Source: Tribonema minus (Eukaryota; Sar; Xanthophyceae; Tribonematales; Tribonemataceae). From it: DNA of 64,000 bases. The stretch lies in contig JAFCMP010000533.1 in NCBI GenBank assembly GCA_017506865.1, positions 248,001-312,000 of the forward strand, read 5' to 3'. Of this stretch, positions 35,901 to 41,100 are shown piece by piece. Both the position numbers and the translations under genes were made by a program. The notes below the pieces were generated by a model that ran no database searches, was not told the DNA's origin, and saw nothing but the letters and a program-made list of their open reading frames with translations. Positions within the stretch are counted from its first letter, which is position 1, and every line of letters begins with the position of its first letter.

Positions 35901-37485
35901 TCTATGCAGCAATCTGGTCTGCACTGCGTCCCAAGAGCGAGAGTGCAGTTAATGCAGTACAGCCCGACATTTGCGCTCCGCCTGCGTAAAAGCCATCCAG
36001 TACTGTAGCGCTTACCATGCCCAGGGGTTGGAAGTGACAGGTTCTCTGATGAGTACATGCATACATGTATACATACACACATAGAAGTACATTTATACAT
36101 GGTAGTAGCATGCGTGCAGCCCACTTCAAATGTCTTGTGGCCAAGCAGGGGGGTATGGGGGTTCGCTGTACATATCCTGGTGCCCCCGCTCTTGTGCGGT
36201 ACGTGGTGTGTGCTGCTAGTCATTGCCTAGGGCAGACAAAACCTGACTATTGCCAGTTGAAAACATCCACTAATGATTGGTGTGGATCTTGCCATACGAA
36301 CAGGCCTGGCGTATTTCGAGCTGCACAGCTCATAAGCCACGGAAGGAGGTGTGTGCTGAAGTAAGTTGCACTTGATTGCGGTTGGCCAGGCATGTGGAGC
36401 CATTCACACATGGGCGTGAATTAGCCAGCATGATCAGCCAGCTGCCCTTGACTATTGCGCAAAGTGACATGCAGGCTAGCACTGCGCTTTTGCCAATAGC
36501 ACTGAAGCTTGGTCCGGTTTGTTGTCATATGCTTAGCTCTGGTGTCAATCATTTGTAGACTCTGGCAGGCGCTGATTGCATGTCATTTTGCTGCTTGCAC
36601 CTGCATCGTGCCAGCTTTAAACTGTGCATAAGTGGTACCACAGCAAGTGTCATGATTACCTTGACGTTTGTCACCCATGCCACCAGCATCGTGGCGCTGA
36701 CAATGCGCTTTTACTTACAAGTGGTTGCACAGTAATGTCACCGTGCATGGTGTTGTTGTTGCACTGCAACTCTGAGTGACACTGCAGCAGCATTAAATCC
36801 GTTTAAACAAGAGGCCATTCAATTGGCTTGATGTGGATCTCCAGGAGCCACACTGACCCCATCCTCCTGGTTGTGACGCAAGGAGATTTGGCCTACATCC
36901 AGGCCCGTGCTGTCCAGGAAAGCGCACTTCCCTAGACCTGATACTTGAGCCTCGACTCACTTATGATCCTCTTTGAGACACGTGGAGCAGGAGATCAAGA
37001 GTGCAATTACTTGAGGTTTGACCTGTGTCTGCTTTTGATGGCACCTTGGTCTGCAGCGTCTTCATCGAAAACATAAACTTCAGAAGCGACTCGCATTGTT
37101 GTTCTATCTCGCTGCTGCTTGAGCTTATGGTCCCTTTTCTGAAATGCGGGCCCCTCTGGGCCGCAGGGACACTGGCAAGCTGGACTGCACCCTAAACGGC
37201 GTGCGCTACCTAGCACCATGGTCTGTATGGCACCATGGTCTGTATCTTCATCGAATACATGTACTTCTACTTCAGGGAGAGACTCACATCGTCGTCGTCT
37301 TTCTCAGATTCTCCCTCGCTGCTGCTTGAGCTCATGCTTCCAAAAGAGCTCGCCGACACCGCCGACTCTGCCTGCGATCCATTTTCTTCCCCCTCCTGAG
37401 CCTGCTCCTCCCCATCAGGATCCTCCGAATAGCCATCAAAGGCACCGCTGGCACCGCTGGCCACCTCCGAAACAGTCTCAGACAT
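1..37485 (-). CDS. WD40-repeat protein with N-terminal EF-hand-like region (WDR49/WDR64/WDY-like), 3' end off the window
   Basis: A multi-exon gene read from 37485 leftwards. Exons placed (high to low): 37485-37288, 34432-34341, 33228-33162, 31464-31390, 30594-30445, 29485-29306, 26946-26894, 26064-25995, 25635-25556, 24380-24234, 22991-22877, 22013-21949, 21232-21110, 20343-20207, 19196-19121, 18389-18316, 16557-16470, 15805-15743, 15173-14985, 14418-14326, 13338-13178, 12533-12428, 11748-11651, 10528-10349, 9505-9445, 8502-8304, 7598-7384, 6219-6037, 5392-5239, 4913-4790, 2817-2638, 1714-1628, 702-553. Phases agree at nearly every junction. Order: acidic N-terminus, EF-hand-like segment (VDVGARGAIGWEEL), then many WD units such as TAGRDGSIRFW, TCSLDGTVKMVD, ITGSADKVIKVWDW, RRLLTGANDGSVHVWNF and ACSWDGRIRVY. 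Order and motifs match the WDR49/WDY group, usually linked to axonemes; function here is inferred. Two phase mismatches (29306/26946 and 4790/2817) imply missing exons. No stop is visible, so the C-terminus lies left of base 1. Confidence 0.85.
553..702 (-). CDS. WD40 gene exon 33 (last one in window)
   Basis: MGMDDDFEGDEDDDETGSGS, then a basic/acidic coiled stretch REEVAEAQRRELEEYQ; phase 0 to 0. No stop, so the gene continues left of the window. Confidence 0.72.
1628..1714 (-). CDS. WD40 gene exon 32
   Basis: 29 codons, phase 0 to 0: AARWDVYRISTWLLPEEAND then FGGAGEDDE. Joined to exon 31 gives GTFGQAARWDV, the expected family sequence after the last blade. Confidence 0.78.
2638..2817 (-). 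CDS. WD40 gene exon 31
   Basis: 60 codons: AHEDCINSIVWGDVRRRSVF, then ILITAGEDCEVHLWTDTG and HIGTFGQ. Strong WD blade followed by the GTFGQ turn used in this family. Confidence 0.85.
2950..3290 (-). repeat. Exon-edge echoes: 5' edge of WD40 exon 31, three copies
   Basis: Copies at about 2950-2990, 3098-3140 and 3248-3285 of the acceptor plus first 30 coding bases (CGTGAGCCTGC and GATGCTGTTGATGCA). Confidence 0.87.
4488..4572 (-). repeat. Exon-edge echo: 3' edge of WD40 exon 30
   Basis: About 80 bases, coding QQRSGADAAFGIGSSVAASS again, with the donor kept. Confidence 0.9.
4790..4913 (-). CDS. WD40 gene exon 30
   Basis: GSQLMSVSRESVKKALAADA then QQRSGADAAFGIGSSVAASS; enters with two bases as exon 29 requires. 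Its exit phase does not fit exon 31, so another exon is missing. Confidence 0.62.
5239..5392 (-). CDS. WD40 gene exon 29
   Basis: VAKRRGAAAANAKDSGGSGN, a Gly/Ser linker, then NKREDVERLLAKMSSDAG, helix-like. One base carried to exon 30. Confidence 0.68.
5443..5595 (-). repeat. Exon-edge echoes: 5' edge of WD40 exon 29, two copies
   Basis: TGTCCTTGGCGTTTGCTGCA...TGGCCACCTGCA at 5443-5500 and a shorter one at 5560-5595. Confidence 0.87.
5880..5935 (-). repeat. Exon-edge echo: 3' edge of WD40 exon 28
   Basis: Copies GDLGTVTLATK and its donor. Confidence 0.88.
6037..6219 (-). CDS. WD40 gene exon 28
   Basis: 61 codons, phase 0 to 0: AHHPDNAGITAMACDLASSD, then MLFTACSGGYIRAWKLGDLG. Clear WD blade. 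Confidence 0.85.
6231..6461. repeat. Tandem duplication of about 115 bp
   Basis: Two near-identical units, each running from GCGAGCAGCGAAGTGAGG to GGCTGGCGTAGAGG, just upstream (in gene sense) of exon 28. Confidence 0.92.
6475..6550 (+). mobile_element. Short retroelement ORF-end fragment
   Basis: Translates as ARMLGCTAAPAPRL, matching ARMLGCVAAPVSKL near the end of the reverse transcriptase ORF. Confidence 0.5.
6650..6725 (-). repeat. Exon-edge echo: 5' edge of WD40 exon 28
   Basis: Copies AHHPDDAGITAMACDLVSS with the acceptor. Confidence 0.9.
7384..7598 (-). CDS. WD40 gene exon 27
   Basis: Proline-rich start, then GANAIDCLLFLPRFHVLVSA and GAKGDLLFWDCIDG: a WD blade. Ends FGLK at a GTGAGT donor, joining AHHPDNAGITA of exon 28. 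Confidence 0.82.
7867..7940 (-). repeat. Exon-edge echo: 5' edge of WD40 exon 27, diverged
   Basis: CGACCTACGGACTCTG and CCCTACCATTGATC align with 7530-7610. Confidence 0.65.
8304..8502 (-). CDS. WD40 gene exon 26 (3' end uncertain)
   Basis: VSVNNPLLLPPVAEAPAKQC, later SESEQNGGSSAAKVLSGG and a Gly run. The best-looking donor (GTGAGC at 8277) leaves the wrong phase for exon 27; a donor inside the Gly-codon run, ending the exon at 8304, restores it. Confidence 0.55.
8503..9444 (-). other. WD40-gene intron without visible content
   Basis: Intron between exons 25 and 26. I see no exon, mobile element or strong repeat here. Confidence 0.5.
9445..9505 (-). CDS. WD40 gene exon 25
   Basis: Short Ala-rich exon DEGAAAGAAAAPAAAMPTRK; takes one base from exon 24 side and ends in phase 0. 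Splice sites GACCAG and AAG-GTGAGG. Confidence 0.6.
9990..10215. repeat. Diverged tandem duplication in intron
   Basis: CCAACCAATGAC...GCTGCTCGATGAAG appears at about 10030-10085 and again at 10155-10212. Confidence 0.75.
10349..10528 (-). CDS. WD40 gene exon 24
   Basis: WLRAAEDSDDEAEDANKAAA then an Ala/Gly/Ser-rich run to DTASGDAAR; disordered linker. Phases fit exons 23 and 25. Confidence 0.65.
10655..10705 (+). repeat. Short degenerate TTAGGG tract
   Basis: GGGTTAGGGTTAGGGTTAGG and variants. Confidence 0.82.
10715..10995 (-). repeat. Exon-edge echoes: 5' edge of WD40 exon 24, two copies
   Basis: GCAGCCACCTGTTCAGCGAG and CAGCCACCTGTTCAGCGAAT pieces with flanking exon-like sequence. Confidence 0.78.
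11054..11278. mobile_element. MITE-like element, 225 bp
   Basis: 15-bp perfect inverted ends TAGGGTTGCAAAAAA. Interior has repeated CGTATTTG/CAAATACG motifs. Lies in the WD40-gene intron between exons 23 and 24. Confidence 0.8.
11651..11748 (-). CDS. WD40 gene exon 23
   Basis: VRDQADDISSLGGFTSKGMF then MDEAAHGGAEGG; linker sequence. Phase 0 in, two bases out, as exon 24 requires. Confidence 0.65.
12260..12400 (-). repeat. Exon-edge echoes: 3' edge of WD40 exon 22, two copies
   Basis: CACCTACCTCTTGCTCTGCG followed by GGCCTGAGGCGCATACGC is repeated at about 12265 and 12342, identical to the real edge at 12421. Confidence 0.95.
12428..12533 (-). CDS. WD40 gene exon 22
   Basis: CGGLQLASASFDGEVILWRG then ETGRPRMRLRPAEQE; blade with ASASFDGEVILW. 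Its 3' edge is repeated twice downstream almost unchanged. Confidence 0.85.
13178..13338 (-). CDS. WD40 gene exon 21
   Basis: An acidic low-complexity linker (NAVDDDDDDDILSAL) followed by SAGHGSDILTLAW, which continues into exon 22. Confidence 0.78.
14326..14418 (-). CDS. WD40 gene exon 20
   Basis: 31 codons, phase 0 to 0: VEVKLVGACSWDGRIRVYAD then VIDEPLALPLR. Matches the WDR49/WDY blade with a W-D-R-I-R-V-Y core. Confidence 0.85.
14850..14897. repeat. CA-dinucleotide microsatellite
   Basis: More than 20 near-perfect CA units in a WD40-gene intron. Confidence 0.95.
14985..15173 (-). CDS. WD40 gene exon 19
   Basis: 63 codons open in phase 0, ending in SSDKEISALLCGHCIGGSDE, which joins exon 20 as a normal blade start. 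The 5' part in this frame is basic and low in structure, whereas a shifted frame reads LAINIVLLDPRN, so a frameshift within the exon is possible. Confidence 0.65.
15743..15805 (-). CDS. WD40 gene exon 18 (probable)
   Basis: 21 codons, RLKSLLREAGALALDGIRSHQ with the final residue at the donor; phase 0 to 0 fits both neighbours and it has good splice sites (CATGCAG, CAG-GTGACA). No domain signature. Confidence 0.5.
16262..16330 (-). repeat. Exon-edge echo: 3' edge of WD40 exon 17
   Basis: About 65 bases including the GC donor (ACTCGCCTGCCCATTGG). Confidence 0.9.
16470..16557 (-). CDS. WD40 gene exon 17, GC donor
   Basis: AMCLDGSGRRLLTGANDGSV then HVWNFSNGQ, the family's most conserved blade. 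The donor reads CAG-GCGAGT, a GC-AG intron; the downstream echo at 16262 carries the same GCGAGT. Confidence 0.82.
17415..18241. mobile_element. Longer relative of the 11.05-kb MITE, or two half-copies
   Basis: Left end is identical to the 15-bp TAGGGTTGCAAAAAA end; right end is GTGCAACCCTA. Both ends carry CGTATTT motifs; the middle is unrelated sequence. Confidence 0.55.
18316..18389 (-). CDS. WD40 gene exon 16
   Basis: VSVWSADTGQLVFRYGGAHG then PSKIT; blade closure VSVWSADTG. Donor GTGAGC; two bases carried to exon 17. Confidence 0.85.
19121..19196 (-). CDS. WD40 gene exon 15
   Basis: HTASVTSALYSSNFRQVVSG then DADST; typical of the family (H-x-SV ... Y-x-x-F-x-QVVSG). Phases fit exons 14 and 16. 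Confidence 0.85.
19840..20105 (-). repeat. Exon-edge echoes: 3' edge of WD40 exon 14, two copies
   Basis: GACGCACCGGTTGCCTGCGA plus about 50 exon bases, with the same downstream intron AACTGCAACTTCCAGCGG, at 19845 and 20020. Confidence 0.95.
20207..20343 (-). CDS. WD40 gene exon 14
   Basis: VIKVWDWSSFSCLQTI closes the blade begun in exon 13; then DDCFTAAIWDPQRSALIVAGNR opens the next. Two bases are carried to exon 15. Confidence 0.88.
21030..21062 (-). repeat. Exon-edge echo: 3' edge of WD40 exon 13
   Basis: Short copy of ITGSADK with donor. Confidence 0.75.
21110..21232 (-). CDS. WD40 gene exon 13
   Basis: 41 codons, phase 0 to 0: VLVWNPYTLDVLGRLNGHLS, then VDDEGGRLITGSADK. Contains the GH and SAD landmarks of a WD repeat. 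Confidence 0.88.
21440..21482 (-). repeat. Exon-edge echo: 5' edge of WD40 exon 13
   Basis: GTAGGGGTTCCAGACCAGCA plus acceptor, as at 21210-21235. Confidence 0.93.
21949..22013 (-). CDS. WD40 gene exon 12
   Basis: VHSFEYCAPQKCMISVGLSRE; joined on both sides it reads AHSHGVHSFEYC and GLSREVLVWNP, a complete blade crossing two introns. Confidence 0.8.
22757..22855 (-). repeat. Degenerate CCCTAA tract
   Basis: CCTAACCCT and CCTGACCCT variants just downstream of WD40 exon 11. Confidence 0.8.
22877..22991 (-). CDS. WD40 gene exon 11
   Basis: IRYVHDLDALVTCSLDGTVK then MVDVNKRQVLRAFRAHSHG: a textbook WD blade (TCSLDGTVKMVD). Donor GTGAGT, one base carried over. Confidence 0.85.
23105..23345 (-). 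repeat. Exon-edge echoes: 5' edge of WD40 exon 11, three copies
   Basis: CCAGCGCGTCCAGGTCGTGA at about 23117 and 23200, and a shorter CCGGATCTGCACGCG at 23328. Confidence 0.93.
23595..24160 (-). repeat. Exon-edge echoes: 3' edge of WD40 exon 10, four or five copies
   Basis: CACCTTCATGACAGCCTC-like units at about 23600, 23807, 24005 and 24130, the first two carrying 60-70 bases of exon. Confidence 0.92.
24234..24380 (-). CDS. WD40 gene exon 10
   Basis: 49 codons, phase 0 to 0: VLAYGDLTGKLHCQRL, a proline-rich turn, then ELHAMDLHTEAVMK. Its 3' edge is echoed at least four times in the next intron. Confidence 0.85.
24535..24605 (-). repeat. Exon-edge echo: 5' edge of WD40 exon 10
   Basis: CAGCTTCCCGGTCAACTCGC with the acceptor region. 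Confidence 0.9.
25498..25530 (+). repeat. Short TTAGGG tract
   Basis: Four to five units; a sister tract lies at 25224-25247. Confidence 0.85.
25556..25635 (-). CDS. WD40 gene exon 9
   Basis: EMCSQIHGLRSAPTCLACIDQGEDTQ; joins exon 8 in phase (YDLHTGEMCSQ) and exon 10 (GEDTQVLAYGDLTGKL). Confidence 0.8.
25995..26064 (-). CDS. WD40 gene exon 8
   Basis: MPLSGRLAAACLNRTISFYDLHTG; blade strand ending in FYDL. Donor GTGAGTAAG; one base carried into exon 9. Confidence 0.8.
26894..26946 (-). CDS. WD40 gene exon 7
   Basis: Short exon VNDVKNMKSAWISDMEE, entering with two bases. Joined to exon 8 it gives AWISDMEEMPLSGRLAAA, matching the WVTDM-MP segment of WDR49-type proteins. Its entry phase does not match the exit of exon 6, so an exon is missing between them. 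Confidence 0.75.
28058..28215 (-). mobile_element. 5'-truncated retroelement tail
   Basis: Reverse complement of the last codons (GARMLGCVAAP...LGHSAD), stop and 3' UTR of the element at 54-57.8 kb, with few differences. A recent truncated insertion in a WD40-gene intron. Confidence 0.82.
28300..28350 (+). repeat. Interstitial TTAGGG tract
   Basis: Eight near-perfect units beside the truncated retroelement. Confidence 0.88.
28695..29270 (-). repeat. Exon-edge echoes: 3' edge of WD40 exon 6, three copies
   Basis: GAGCCTGCGGTAGTGCCTGC-like units at about 28707, 28928 and 29117, the nearest holding over 100 exon bases. Confidence 0.93.
29306..29485 (-). CDS. WD40 gene exon 6 (first clear WD unit)
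   Basis: 60 codons, phase 0 to 0: GDFHRGMISRILSIERPG, then CYATAGRDGSIRFWSK. This is the first WD repeat, with the GxDGxxxxW signature. The acceptor is GTGTAG. Confidence 0.85.
30050..30345 (-). repeat. Exon-edge echoes: 3' edge of WD40 exon 5, two copies
   Basis: CCAGGTTGTCCTGCGCCTGT and CCAGGTTGTCCCTGCGCCTG with about 65 exon bases each. Confidence 0.93.
30445..30594 (-). CDS. WD40 gene exon 5 (EF-hand-like)
   Basis: 50 codons, phase 0 to 0, VDVGARGAIGWEELTAYML and later DAAFDRRRDNL. The loop keeps Asp at the first position and Glu-Glu in the exiting helix but lacks most other calcium ligands, so binding is doubtful. Confidence 0.8.
30821..31087 (+). CDS. Hypothetical ORF fragment inside WD40-gene intron
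   Basis: Open for 88 codons on the strand opposite the host gene; SQEWKQYAESACAVMLYHSI and ESEEHCRMNDVMDCLHDKTV look protein-like. Unknown family, possibly a transposon remnant. Confidence 0.2.
   Translation: MQVPASTATRSQEWKQYAESACAVMLYHSIVESYAGESEEHCRMNDVMDCLHDKTVVVSALQVQFQLLGTSPCCRTSLKRTARSPSGL
31165..31250 (-). repeat. Exon-edge echo: 3' edge of WD40 exon 4
   Basis: ATGAAGAG..GCCAG.TCGCCTTCGGGCACC pattern repeated; a fainter one near 31025-31085. Confidence 0.85.
31390..31464 (-). CDS. WD40 gene exon 4
   Basis: 25 codons, phase 0 to 0, ending DLAALFMK; joined to exon 5 it gives ALFMKVDVGARGAIGW, the helix and loop of an EF-hand-like unit typical of this family. Confidence 0.75.
31615..31740 (+). 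repeat. Dispersed ALFDSWP repeat, copy A
   Basis: Translates MALFDSWPTTAAAATAVVGG then HLRLTTPCHLELYD. Shared by copies B and C. Confidence 0.7.
31894..31967 (-). repeat. Interstitial CCCTAA tract, longest in window
   Basis: About twelve CCCTAA/CCTAAT units in the intron between WD40 exons 3 and 4. Confidence 0.92.
32698..32768 (-). repeat. Exon-edge echo: 3' edge of WD40 exon 3 (far copy)
   Basis: GCCCAGACGCGCACGCA... and CCCATGCCCAGTGACGCG align with 33145-33200. Confidence 0.7.
32940..33020 (-). repeat. Exon-edge echo: 3' edge of WD40 exon 3 (near copy)
   Basis: GGCAGATGCACGCACCAAGA and CCCAGGCGCATGCCGCTC with the donor. Confidence 0.88.
33162..33228 (-). CDS. WD40 gene exon 3 (EF-hand-like)
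   Basis: Reads VFCPDAARRGAGVRLGMEAFVS, resembling the loop and exiting helix of a degenerate EF hand. Acceptor ATGCAG, donor GTGCGT. Phase joins exon 2 (ELKK-VF) and exon 4. Confidence 0.65.
33240..33860. repeat. Diverged tandem repeat region
   Basis: Units with GAACACTCTG, GACGGCGAA, AGTTGAAGTTGA, AAAGCGGAGGA and GCGGCCATTCTCA recur at about 33225-33330, 33330-33385, 33640-33730 and 33745-33855. A ...GCGGCCATTCTCAATAGGCAG piece also lies at 41340. Confidence 0.7.
33415..33530 (-). repeat. Dispersed ALFDSWP repeat, copy B
   Basis: Reverse orientation; [20 protein letters not shown] then [15 protein letters not shown]. Confidence 0.7.
34035..34260 (-). repeat. Exon-edge echoes: 3' edge of WD40 exon 2, two copies
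   Basis: AGCTCCTGCAGCCGGTCCAG at 34051-34070 and 34199-34218, with donor and about 50 exon bases. Confidence 0.94.
34341..34432 (-). CDS. WD40 gene exon 2
   Basis: Reads SQLGDRRAVRDES then a helix-like LDRLQELKK. Acceptor CGCAG, donor GTGAGT; enters phase 0 and leaves two bases that join exon 3. Matches the pre-EF-hand region of WDR49-type proteins. Confidence 0.7.
34465..34740 (-). repeat. Exon-edge echoes: 5' edge of WD40 exon 2, about three copies
   Basis: GCGCGGCA..TCACC.GAG...TTGAGC units, and CGGTCGCCCAGCTGTGACTG at 34675. Confidence 0.8.
35224..35532 (+). CDS. Hypothetical ORF inside WD40-gene intron 1
   Basis: 102 codons on the opposite strand to the host gene, MPFGNVIWKGSSMRIETLSG at the start and a basic FKSRKQRTSLRREYARH centre. 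No family recognised; could be a decayed mobile-element ORF or chance. Confidence 0.2.
   Translation: MPFGNVIWKGSSMRIETLSGHHKVEVDAEGKPDINQLDFLRSTRTNCTSAYFKSRKQRTSLRREYARHRAIPEVKVSVRLGRQSSMRVTVKVTLSSASSACM
35655..35790 (-). mobile_element. Degraded retroelement tail copy
   Basis: Aligns, more diverged, with the tail at 57600-57740 in reverse orientation (AGGGAGGCCG, CAGCCTGGTCTGC, GCCCGGCATTC). Confidence 0.6.
35790..35836 (+). repeat. Interstitial TTAGGG tract with flanking duplication
   Basis: About eight uninterrupted GTTAGG units. GTGTGTACACCATG occurs at 35771-35784 and again at 35837-35850, close against the tract. Confidence 0.9.
35860..36005 (-). mobile_element. Second degraded retroelement tail copy
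   Basis: Tandem partner of the 35655 copy, separated from it by a TTAGGG tract; same landmarks in the same order. Confidence 0.6.
37020..37262 (-). repeat. Exon-edge echoes: 3' edge and intron of WD40 exon 1
   Basis: TCTCGCTGCTGCTTGAGCTT and upstream CTTCATCGAA..CAT..ACTTC align with 37243-37345. Confidence 0.82.
37288..37485 (-). CDS. WD40 gene exon 1 (start codon)
   Basis: ATG at 37485; 66 codons, very acidic and Ser-rich (MSETVSEVASGASG at the start, SEKDDDD at the end), ending at a GTGAGT donor in phase 0. No WD motif. Assigned to this gene because phase 0 fits exon 2 and no other start is visible. Confidence 0.65.
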
Positions 37486-38021
37486 GATGAAATGTTTGCC
37501 TTGACTGCTGCAGATTGAAAGCTGGTATCGGTCAAAACTCTCTGCTGTGATCGGATATGTTTGTTGGTGGCTGCAGCCAGGGCTGCGTGTGTTGCAGTCA
37601 AAAAGATGCTCCTGACTACATCGGTATGGCTTTGTGTTCTAAATGGAAGTCTTAGAGGCTGTTACGCTAGGTTTGGAAGGGGTCTGCAACCTCGACTTCG
37701 CCGGCAGACTATTTTTAAAGCTGCGCCAACACAACCAAGGTGTAACGGAGGCACAATGCGAGTTTGTGCTTTGGTGGCGCGTTTGGAGAGTACAGTTACA
37801 TTTTCAGTAACCGGAACATCAGAAAAAAAATTGCTGAACCGAAAGGGCAAGATGCACCGCTCGGCGTTGCCTGGCACAGACAGTGAACATCACGATCGCA
37901 CTCGGATCCGCTGCTCTGCCTGGCCTGCGCAACAGCGAGTGGCAGCGGAGTCACAGTGCAGGCCCTTGCCTGCCAGCCAAATTTAATCTCCGCCCACGAT
38001 ACTTCAAGATACTTCAACACT
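37486..38021. promoter_or_regulatory. Divergent promoter region, WD40 gene / metacaspase
   Basis: 536 bases separate the two oppositely directed start codons, so both promoters must lie here unless upstream untranslated exons exist. I see no convincing TATA box. A 141-codon plus-strand ORF (37561-37986) covers most of it but has no recognisable content. Confidence 0.5.
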
Positions 38022-38124
38022 ATGGTACGCAGGGCGGACTACAGCAGCGATAGTGGCAGTGATGGTGGCCGCAAGAGCAAAGGACATGGCAAGCCCTATT
38101 CCTCTCATCCGGCGGCATACGCAG
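38022..38124 (+). CDS. Metacaspase exon 1
   Basis: ATG at 38022; [16 protein letters not shown], then [13 protein letters not shown]. Donor G-GTGCGA; one base carried to exon 2, whose entry phase agrees. Confidence 0.7.
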
Positions 38125-41100
38125 GTGCGAGGCATCAAAAGTCGGGAGACCGATAATTGCCGCGGATTCACGGCGGATTCATTGCTGTGATATCATTGCT
38201 GTGATAGCGCAAAAGCAAATGCGTTTGCGTGCAAGCCTGAAGCTGTGCTTAAGGCTTTACTAAGTTGGTGCTCCGCCTAAGTCAAACATGAGAATATCAG
38301 ATACTGCAGAAATGTGCAGATACTGCAGAAATGTGTGCGCCTAGACTGTCCCCTCTTTCAATATGATCGCATGAACTTGCAGGCAATATACGGATGTGCT
38401 GGTAAACTTTGACACTCCTGTGACAATGTTCTTTGAGCCAGCTGCGAAGGAAGTGCGGCACTAACTAGCCCGTCAGTCAGGAATGCTGAGCCTGTTTGTT
38501 GCTCATTACTTGGCCAGTAACCCTACTTGCTGCGCCTCGCTCTGGAAAGGCGCCTGCCTTAGCCCGTTTCATTGACAAATTTATCAAGAACCATGCATAA
38601 GACACATGCACCCCCACCTGCGCACGCGCCACATGAGCAGCGAATTTGAGGTGCTTCCGCACCGCACCGCCCTGCAGCGTCAGCGCAGCGCCGCACCGCT
38701 CAACTGATCATGTGATCGCAACACGGACCGCGTTCGCGTCCTGGTGCCCACTGCGCAGGCTAGTTGTTAACCAGTCATTGCTGCTCTGCCGCTCCGATGT
38801 GCACGATACCCGCCTGTGCCCCCGCATCGCGACCCGCAGCGGCGCCCGCCGCCGCCGCCGCAGCAGCAGCAGGCGGCGCAGCGGCAGCAGCAGCGTATGG
38901 CTCCAGTGCCGCACACGCTCACTCCTCTACGGCGCACGCGTACCCTGTGCAAGCCGCCACCGTGGCGTACCCCGTCCAGGGTATGTATCCACAGCAGGGT
39001 GCATACCCTACGCATGCGGCGCCGGCCGCTGCTGCCGTCGCCACCAGCGCTGTGTACGCTCCGCAGCGCTACCCGACGAATCCGTACGACCCTGAATACG
39101 CGCAGCAGGCGGACCAGGTATGTTTGTTGTGAGCCACTGTGTGTAGCAACAAGCAGCAGGTGTATGTTTGTGCATGTTTAGCGCGTCACTGTGTGTAGTG
39201 AGCAGCAGCGGCAGTGGAGGCGGCGGTCGGTGTGTCGTCAGTTTTGTAGAGCAGTGTGTGCACAAGCTGTTCGTGCATTGCAGTTGAATGCTGCCAGCAG
39301 TACCACCATCCCCCAAATCAGCACCGGTCTCTGCTAGGACGCTCATTTCCTATAGCATCATGCAGTGCCTCCTCCAGTGTTACGACGCTAGGCAGGTCCC
39401 GCCTTGCCACACAGGGACCACCACCTCGCGCTCTCAGCCCGCTCCATGACTTGCATTCACATTGCTGTTGCAGGCCATTGGCGCCAACGTGCGGATGATC
39501 GCGGCGTGCCAGGACTCTCAGACGGCAGCAGACGTGCAGAACGTTGCGTCCTACGGCGTCAATGTCGGCGGCGCCGGCGGTGGTAAGTTAAAGTTGACGA
39601 CAGGGGTCGCGCTGAAGTGCTGCGCGTCAGCGGCTCAACAGTTACAGGCGTCAGCACTCAGCACATGCGTTGCCAGCGCGCCCCTTGCTCGCGCGCGCCC
39701 TGTGACGAAACTAAACACCGTGGCAGAGTAGGACACCCAAGGTGGACCCAATGCAAAGTGCAGAACAGCACTAGACCAGGGCAGGCTGGTATTGCAAAGA
39801 AGTGGGTATTATGCAGATGCTTGTGCAAGTGGAGAATCAGTCCTGACGCAGGGTCGGAATAGTGCTGAACTGGTGCTGGACCAGTACATGGTGGACTAAG
39901 AAGAGTAACTCCACTGTAGTGAGAACCTGTGCAGGTATGTAGGCACATGCAAGTAGGGTATGTAGGTTTCATACTCCGTCACCCTGAAAATCAGCAGCCA
40001 TATCGTCGCGTCGCTTACATGGTGCAAGTGTGGCATCCTACGGTGTCAACGTCGGCGGCGCCGGCGGCGGTGCGACACTAAAATCAAGCCAATAAGAATG
40101 TCGTTGTGCTGCTAAATAGTGCAAGTGTGGCGTCCTACTACGGCCATGTCGGCAACTGCTGCGGCGGTGCGATGCAGAAACCGAACAAATGTATCGCCGC
40201 GTTGCTTTATAATTACAAGAAGCGTCTCATGTGGCATGCAACTGATTAGTTATTAATGTTCCTTACCTGTAAGACAACAGGAATTGATAAGTTTCTGCAA
40301 AAAGTTCAGGACCAGCCGTTGCAACGCTGTGTGATCTATGAAAATGTTCATGACGTTAGTCAAGTTTTTTTCCGCCTTCGGAGCAAGCTCGATCGTCAGA
40401 TATCTGGACTGAGTTTCCCAGTAGTATCTTGCTGTCTGTGAGTGTGTTGCATGCAACGAAAGAGTCAAAACAAAGCTGCTCGCATCTCTTGTGCTGCCAG
40501 AGCGTCACAGCAGTGCGTTTGTCTCTTGCTGCCATGCAGCGCCTAAACAGTAGTATTAGGGACAGTGTGCGAGCGAGAGTCATTGGGGGCAGTGTGGGAG
40601 CAAGACACAAATGCACTGCTTGTCATTAGGGACAGTGTTGGAGCGAGAGAGAAACGCACTGCTTTGACTTGTGGGAAAGACCTCAGCATTCACATACACG
40701 CTGCACATGTCAGTGCGCTCTCTCGCGCCTCACTGACTGGCTTCTCCGCAGCGTGCACAAACGCACTGCTTTGACTCTGTCTAAAGACCTTCGTGTCCTC
40801 ATACAAACTGAACATGTCAACGCACTCTCTCGCCCCTCACTGACTGGGTACTCTGCAGCGTGTACGAACGCGCTGCTTCGACTCTTGGTGAAGACCTCAG
40901 CACTATAATTCAAACTGAACGTGTCAACGCACACTTCCGCCCCTCACTCACTCGCTACTCCGCAGCGTGCACAAACGTGCTGCTTTGACTCTTGCTAATG
41001 TTTTCAGTGTTCTCATACAAACTGATTGCGTCGGTTCACGCTCTCGCTCCTCGCTGCCTGGGCGCTGCGCAGCGTGCACGAACGCGCTGCTGAGGAGCAT

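Larger units (their letters stand above)
34433..37287 (-). other. First intron of the WD40 gene
   Basis: 2.9-kb intron with exon 2 and exon 1 echoes at its two ends, two retroelement-tail copies around a TTAGGG tract, and a 102-codon plus-strand ORF at 35224-35532. The rest (36.0-37.0 kb) shows nothing I recognise. Confidence 0.5.

Noticed and set aside
37019..37145. Separate exon reading VASEVYVFDEDAADQ
   Set aside because: Aligns with the 3' edge and intron of exon 1, so it is better explained as an echo.
37561..37986. 141-codon ORF in the divergent promoter
   Set aside because: No recognisable protein features, and it would fill the only space for two promoters.
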